Shown here one piece after another: positions 5,805-9,586 of a DNA stretch of 9,586 nucleotides. This DNA comes from JAWXCH01 sp034440595. GTDB taxonomy: Bacteria > Planctomycetota > Planctomycetia > Pirellulales > JALHPA01. Position 1 is the stretch's first letter. Each line of letters opens with the position of its first letter. The notes below the pieces were generated by a model. The model was not told the origin of the DNA. It saw only the letters and a list, made by a program, of their open reading frames with translations, and ran no database searches. The DNA is taken from positions 1-9,586 of the forward strand of contig JAWXCH010000243.1 of assembly GCA_034440595.1 (NCBI GenBank), read 5' to 3'. The position numbers and the translations under genes are program-made.

Positions 5805-7766
5805 ATGATGCAACCCCAACCGATGCTCGGGCTGCTCCTGGTGCTTTTCTGCTCGTTGCCTGCGTTAGGCCAGGCCAACCAAGCCCAGAAATTCACTCAG
5901 CGAGAAGTCAGCAAACCTCATCGGCCCTCACCAGGGCCGATGAACATGCGTGACTTATTCACCGAAGATTATTTCACGCCAGTAGGGGCAACTTACGATG
6001 TCCAATGGCCGGACACTCTCGATTTGGCATCACGCGGAGCGTTAGCCGTACACGGACTCATTAACTTTCTCGACCCCGAGCAGAACTACGAACAGTATCA
6101 AATCGCTTTTTTCAACGTTAATCCGCCCTATATGGCGCACTACAACATGGAGGCCAGCAACCAAGGAAAAATCGCCAAAGGCGTGCTCACGACTCGACTA
6201 ATGAGTGGCAGCCGCGCAAATCTGCAACAACAAGCTGCGATGTTCAACTCAATGATCGATCGCGTGAACGAGAAAGGCGTGTTCTACAACGATCTAAACC
6301 AGGGACCCTGGGTGCCGTCAATCACTACGGACGATCAGCTCGCCGTAAACACCGCGAGTGTGCTCGAATCCATGATCGATCTCTATCAAATAAAGCCTCA
6401 TCCTAAACTACTTGCCCTGATCCGATTATTGGCGGACGGGATTGTCAGCCTCGCTGTCATCAAGGGCGACTTGGCGTATTTCACGGACGTTGCGCCTGAG
6501 CAGAGCGATTCACACATCGGCGTGCTCGGCTATTGGCAGCAGATGTTCTACCACGGGAAGTCACTGCGATCCTTAATGCGCGCCTACGCGATAACCGGTG
6601 ACAAAAAATACCTAGAGCTCGGCGAGAAGCTTAAAAATTTGATCATGCTGAAAAAGCATTGGCAGATCGAGGCCGCGCCCAAGGTGATCGTGCCACATGA
6701 GCACGCTTGGTTTTCCGGTCATCATCACTCGTACACATCTGCTTTAATGGGGCTACTGCTCTACGCCGAAGCTACAAACGATCCCGTGTTGATGGAATTC
6801 GTTCGCAGCGGATACGAGTACCTACGCAAGTATGGCATCGCCCGCATCGGACTCTTTGGTGAGATGTGCACCACGGCGGACATGGTTTGGCTAAGCGTAA
6901 AGCTCAGTGAACTCGGTGTTGGCGACTACTGGGAAGATGTCGATCAGTACACACGCAATATGCTCGTTGAACAACAATTGACTGACCCGGAGCGCCTGAG
7001 GGGCGTCGTCTCGCAAATGCCTGCATTGACGGATGAAGTGATTTACGAACCGCGATTCGCCCGTGGCAACATGACAAGCGACCGAGTCATCGAACGAAAC
7101 GTAGGTGCCTGGTTGTCGGACTGCAGTAACCCGACATGTGTTCGCCCACAAACCCTCCGATGGACGATTTGTTGCAGTGGAAATGCGCCGCCGGCGCTCT
7201 ATGCGGCTTGGCAAGGAATTCTCAGTTACGACGGCGGAGTTGCTCGAGTCAATTTGCTTTTAAATCGCGCATCAGAATGGGTCGACGTCGCAAGCTCTCT
7301 CCCCTACGAGGGAAAAGTTGTCCTTTGCAACAAGTCGGCGCACACCATCGAAGTTCGCATGCCGCGCTGGGTCGATCTCAAGTCCGTAAAATGCATCGTC
7401 GAGGGCCACGACCCGGCGGAGGTACATCCTACTCGCACAGTTGGTCGATATCTTTCATTCACGGAACTGTCGGCGGGCGACGTACTGACTCTTACGTTCC
7501 CCGTACAAGAACGCGATGAAAAGTACACGCTCCTATGGAAGCTTGAAGATATGTGGCCCGAATCTACGGACCCGGGCAATGCGTGGAAACCGCCAAACCC
7601 GCCGAATATCTATACCATGACGTTTCGCGGAAATACGCTTGTAGATATCAAGCCCCGCGTCAGTGGTAAGGTCTACCAACTCTTCATGCGAGATGAGTTG
7701 CGATCCGGCACCGTACGAATGAAGAAGTCGACACAGTTCGTGCCAAGCCGTCTTGTGCATTGGTAA
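5805..7766 (+). CDS. Secreted GH127/DUF1680-like glycoside hydrolase relative
   Basis: The 653-residue protein has a signal peptide (about 1-24, MLGLLLVLFCSLPALGQA). A largely helical region spans about 70-390 and a beta-rich C-terminal part follows. Within the helical part are G-E-M-C (E353, C355) and, later, T-I-C-C-S-G-N (C456, C457). GH127 beta-L-arabinofuranosidases bind zinc through an E-x-C pair and a C-C pair, the first Cys of the latter being the nucleophile; these residues are kept here in the right order. Other features fit an (alpha/alpha)6 barrel, such as AITGDKKYLELG (262-273) and HHHSYTSALMGLLLYAEATND (306-326). The general acid/base Glu, normally just before the E-x-C motif, is not obvious. 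Overall similarity looks remote, so substrate (L-arabinofuranose or another sugar) is unsure. The frame has a stop codon directly before the ATG, so the N-terminus cannot be longer. It lies 94 nt after the propeller/dockerin gene. Confidence 0.65.
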   Translation: MMQPQPMLGLLLVLFCSLPALGQANQAQKFTQREVSKPHRPSPGPMNMRDLFTEDYFTPVGATYDVQWPDTLDLASRGALAVHGLINFLDPEQNYEQYQIAFFNVNPPYMAHYNMEASNQGKIAKGVLTTRLMSGSRANLQQQAAMFNSMIDRVNEKGVFYNDLNQGPWVPSITTDDQLAVNTASVLESMIDLYQIKPHPKLLALIRLLADGIVSLAVIKGDLAYFTDVAPEQSDSHIGVLGYWQQMFYHGKSLRSLMRAYAITGDKKYLELGEKLKNLIMLKKHWQIEAAPKVIVPHEHAWFSGHHHSYTSALMGLLLYAEATNDPVLMEFVRSGYEYLRKYGIARIGLFGEMCTTADMVWLSVKLSELGVGDYWEDVDQYTRNMLVEQQLTDPERLRGVVSQMPALTDEVIYEPRFARGNMTSDRVIERNVGAWLSDCSNPTCVRPQTLRWTICCSGNAPPALYAAWQGILSYDGGVARVNLLLNRASEWVDVASSLPYEGKVVLCNKSAHTIEVRMPRWVDLKSVKCIVEGHDPAEVHPTRTVGRYLSFTELSAGDVLTLTFPVQERDEKYTLLWKLEDMWPESTDPGNAWKPPNPPNIYTMTFRGNTLVDIKPRVSGKVYQLFMRDELRSGTVRMKKSTQFVPSRLVHW

Positions 7767-7806
7767 TGCATCCTAGGAGGTGCAGAACGGAGATTGATAC
7801 GTATCA
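7767..7806. terminator. Convergent intergenic region with hairpin and 12-bp palindrome
   Basis: Only 37 nt separate the stop codons of the GH127-like and FAH-family genes. A weak hairpin (TGCATCC at 7767-7773 against GGAGGTGCA at 7776-7784, imperfect) is followed by the perfect palindrome TGATACGTATCA (7795-7806), which overlaps the FAH stop codon. There is no T-run in either direction. It may serve as a weak bidirectional terminator or a protein-binding site. Confidence 0.25.
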
Positions 7807-8649
7807 GCGCGCCGTGACTGTTCGCTGAGCTTGTTCTCCAAGGCCCTCGACGCCCAATCGGATCGTCTGACCAGACCTTAGGTACACGGGTGGCTTCTGG
7901 CCAAAACCTACGCCCGGCGGCGTGCCTGTGGATATTACGTCACCCGGGTGAAGTGTCATGAATTGACTAAGATAACTTATTAAAAACGACACAGAAAAAA
8001 TCATCGTTTTCGTCGAGCCGTCCTGGTAACGGTGGCCGTCCACCTCAAGCCAAAGGCGAAGATCTTGGGGATCCTTTATTTCATCACGAGTAACTAGCCA
8101 TGGGCCGATCGGCGCGAATGTATCGAAGCTCTTTCCCTTCGTCCATTGACCACCCCGCTCGAACTGCCAGGCACGTTCTGAAAGATCGTTTGTGACGCAG
8201 TAGCCGGCCACGTAATCAAGTGCCAGGGATTCGCTGACGTACCTTGCAGTTTTCCCGATGACCACGCCCAGTTCGACCTCCCAATCAGTCTTGGCGCAAT
8301 TGCGCGGGATTTCAACGTCGTCGTTCGGACCGATGATGCTGCTCGTGGCTTTCATGAACACGATCGGCTCTTTGGGAATCTCAATACCCGATTCCCTCGC
8401 GTGGTCCGCGTAATTAAGCCCTATACAAATAATTTTGCCAGTTCCGTTAACGCACGGCCCAAGACGCTCGGGTCCGTTTACGATTGGAAGGGTTTCAATA
8501 TCTAACTTTGATAATTTGGCAATACTTTCATCGGATAGAGTTGCGCCCATTAAGTCGTCGATGATTCCAGTCAAAGACCGAATATTCCCATTGTTATCAA
8601 TCACACCCGGTTTTTCCTGTTCCGGCCGACCATAGCGCACGAACTTCAT
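7804..8649 (-). CDS. FAH-family hydrolase/lyase, possibly acting on 2,4-diketo-3-deoxy sugar acids
   Basis: The 281-residue enzyme has the whole fumarylacetoacetate hydrolase catalytic domain from about residue 70. GKIICIGLNYADHARESG (71-88) is the entry motif with His83. W-E-V-E-L-G (E124, E126) and N-D-L-S-E-R (D155) give the three acidic ligands of the divalent metal. K173 in GKSFDTFAPIGP and the TGTPPGVG turn (241-248) are family signatures. The N-terminus (MKFVRYGRPEQEKPGVID) resembles the 2,4-diketo-3-deoxy-L-fuconate hydrolase/ureidoglycolate-lyase-like branch, while other members open aromatic-degradation products or dehydrate keto-deoxy pentonates. Sugar-acid use is favoured by the glycosidase-like neighbour but is inference. 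The start at 8649 has GGAGA (8661-8657) 7 nt upstream. It is convergent with the GH127-like gene and divergent from the M24-like gene. The protein is cytoplasmic; length is normal. Confidence 0.88.
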   Translation of the reverse strand: MKFVRYGRPEQEKPGVIDNNGNIRSLTGIIDDLMGATLSDESIAKLSKLDIETLPIVNGPERLGPCVNGTGKIICIGLNYADHARESGIEIPKEPIVFMKATSSIIGPNDDVEIPRNCAKTDWEVELGVVIGKTARYVSESLALDYVAGYCVTNDLSERAWQFERGGQWTKGKSFDTFAPIGPWLVTRDEIKDPQDLRLWLEVDGHRYQDGSTKTMIFSVSFLISYLSQFMTLHPGDVISTGTPPGVGFGQKPPVYLRSGQTIRLGVEGLGEQAQRTVTAR

Positions 8650-8899
8650 GAACGCGTCTCCGACTAATACTGGATTTTACGGTATCAGATTTCACCGCGA
8701 GAAATTGATCTGTTCTGCAACTCGTGATCTAGTTTAGACAAACTGTTACGATAGCGGAAGTCGGCAGTCGCCGGGAATCGATTCGTTTCTGCACGGAGTA
8801 AAGGCTACCGTTGTGCGGGCATGCTACGCCCACTATGCCGGTTTACGTTTCAACGTGATCGACAATTCAACGGGTCCCATACTTAGGATGAGCATTTAA
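8650..8899. other. Divergent intergenic region between FAH-family and M24-like genes
   Basis: About 250 bp without coding potential that I could support. It must hold promoters for both flanking genes. The best plus-strand candidate is an extended -10 element TGTTACGAT (8744-8752) without a good -35. On the minus strand a TAAAAT hexamer lies about 30 bp before the FAH start, also without a convincing -35. A short GGGC/GCCC inverted repeat flanks ATGCTAC near 8816-8830. Nothing else stands out. Confidence 0.4.
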
Positions 8900-9586
8900 A
8901 TGCTTCTGAATCTGCAGCGAGCAATGTCCTTTCTTCAGCGAAGCGGGTTGGACGCCATGGTGGCGACGTCCTGGCCCAATATCCTTTACTGCTCTGACTT
9001 CCATCTTTGGCTGCAGCCAGTTTTCAAATCCTACATGAGCATGCCAGGGTCTGACGAAGATCCCATGTCGCTTTTCGTTGTCCTGACTAAGAAGGGAAGT
9101 GGCACATTAGTTCTCGACCACATGTGCGAATTAGCTGCGTCGTCGAGTTGGATAAGCAATCGGTACGTTTATGGACCGGTTTCCGTCAACACTGAATTAT
9201 TGCCAGAAGACGCCACCCTTATGCAAAGGTTTCGACGTTCGCCTAATCGCTTTCAAACGCCAATCCAAGCTCTTGTCGCGGCGTTGGAGGGCCAGCAACT
9301 CTCCGGGGGTCGAATTGGTCTGGATATGGAGACGATGCCACTCAGCAAACTATCTTTGCTACGGTCCGCTTTACCAACTGCGACATTCCTCGACGCAACG
9401 AACCTGTTTCGGCTAATTCGAATGGTAAAGTCTGACGAGGAGATCCGTCGATTGCGGCAGGCCGCTAAGATCAACTGCCGGGCTGGCGCCGAAAGCCTCG
9501 CCCTCGCACGGCCCTGCCAGAATATCCAGGTAGTCGCCCGCCGCTTTAACGAATTGGTTGCCTCTTCGAATGCTACATTCGATCAC
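8900..9586 (+). CDS. M24/creatinase-type peptidase (Xaa-Pro dipeptidase-like), N-terminal part, runs off right edge
   Basis: An open frame of 229 codons reaches the window end without a stop. It starts MLLNLQRAMSFLQRSGLDAM, then VATSWPNILYCSDFH, the usual creatinase N-terminal pattern (L-D-A-x-x-V-T-S-x-x-N-I-x-Y). Residues 171-191 carry RLIRMVKSDEEIRRLRQAAK, the highly conserved linker that leads into the pita-bread catalytic domain of M24 enzymes. The metal ligands (D, D, H, E, E) would come later and are outside the window, so it could be an aminopeptidase/prolidase, a creatinase-like hydrolase or an inactive homologue. An in-frame TAA (8897-8899) abuts the ATG, so this start or a later one is correct; AGGA (8885-8888) stands 11 nt upstream. 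The gene is divergent from the FAH-family gene. Its role with the rest of the locus is unclear. Confidence 0.82.
   Translation, partial: MLLNLQRAMSFLQRSGLDAMVATSWPNILYCSDFHLWLQPVFKSYMSMPGSDEDPMSLFVVLTKKGSGTLVLDHMCELAASSSWISNRYVYGPVSVNTELLPEDATLMQRFRRSPNRFQTPIQALVAALEGQQLSGGRIGLDMETMPLSKLSLLRSALPTATFLDATNLFRLIRMVKSDEEIRRLRQAAKINCRAGAESLALARPCQNIQVVARRFNELVASSNATFDH

Noticed and set aside
9171..9474. Open frames of 81 (plus) and 73 (minus) codons near the right edge.
   Set aside because: They overlap the M24-like reading frame, which carries the family's conserved linker motif.

Overview
The window looks like a chromosomal segment of a planctomycete, probably Pirellulales-like, with moderate GC content. 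The main grounds are a DUF1559 pseudopilin-like protein with the N-terminal motif GFTLVELLVVIAIIGIL and the C-terminal signature GGxxxLFGDSSVHFxSDxID. It is paired with a small lipoprotein of the kind that usually accompanies DUF1559 in this phylum. Two secreted proteins end in PEP-CTERM sorting signals, one after a dockerin-like calcium-binding repeat. Phylum is inferred from these families; no rRNA or tRNA is present.

Layout. The left third (1-3006) is read on the minus strand as a likely transcription unit: a LacI/GalR-type regulator (3006-1948), a DUF1559 protein (1931-894, only 16 nt after the regulator), a small lipoprotein (804-352), and the N-terminus of a phytanoyl-CoA dioxygenase (PhyH) family protein that runs off the left edge (293-1). 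A divergent 310-bp intergenic region follows (3007-3316). It holds a near-consensus sigma-70 promoter and a structured leader on the plus strand. Plus-strand genes then encode a PEP-CTERM protein (3317-4159), a beta-propeller-like protein with dockerin and PEP-CTERM ends (4301-5710), and a secreted GH127/DUF1680-like glycoside hydrolase relative (5805-7766). A fumarylacetoacetate hydrolase (FAH) family enzyme lies convergently on the minus strand (8649-7804). The right edge carries the N-terminal 229 residues of an M24/creatinase-type peptidase on the plus strand (8900-9586).

How it may work together. A LacI-type regulator, an exported GH127-like protein with its probable zinc/cysteine ligands, and an FAH-family enzyme of the type found in non-phosphorylative sugar-acid pathways suggest regulated use of a plant- or algal-type glycan (arabinose-, fucose- or rhamnose-like sugars). 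The PEP-CTERM and DUF1559/lipoprotein genes would provide the surface or secretion side. This functional link is inference from gene order.

The least explained parts are the untranslated regions. The leader of the first PEP-CTERM gene can form a hairpin whose 3' arm can instead pair with the Shine-Dalgarno sequence. The gap between the two PEP-CTERM genes contains a 15-bp hairpin and an upstream segment able to pair with its left arm. Both look like riboregulators on paper and are the main candidates for undescribed biology here. No CRISPR array, insertion sequence, tRNA or integrase was seen.
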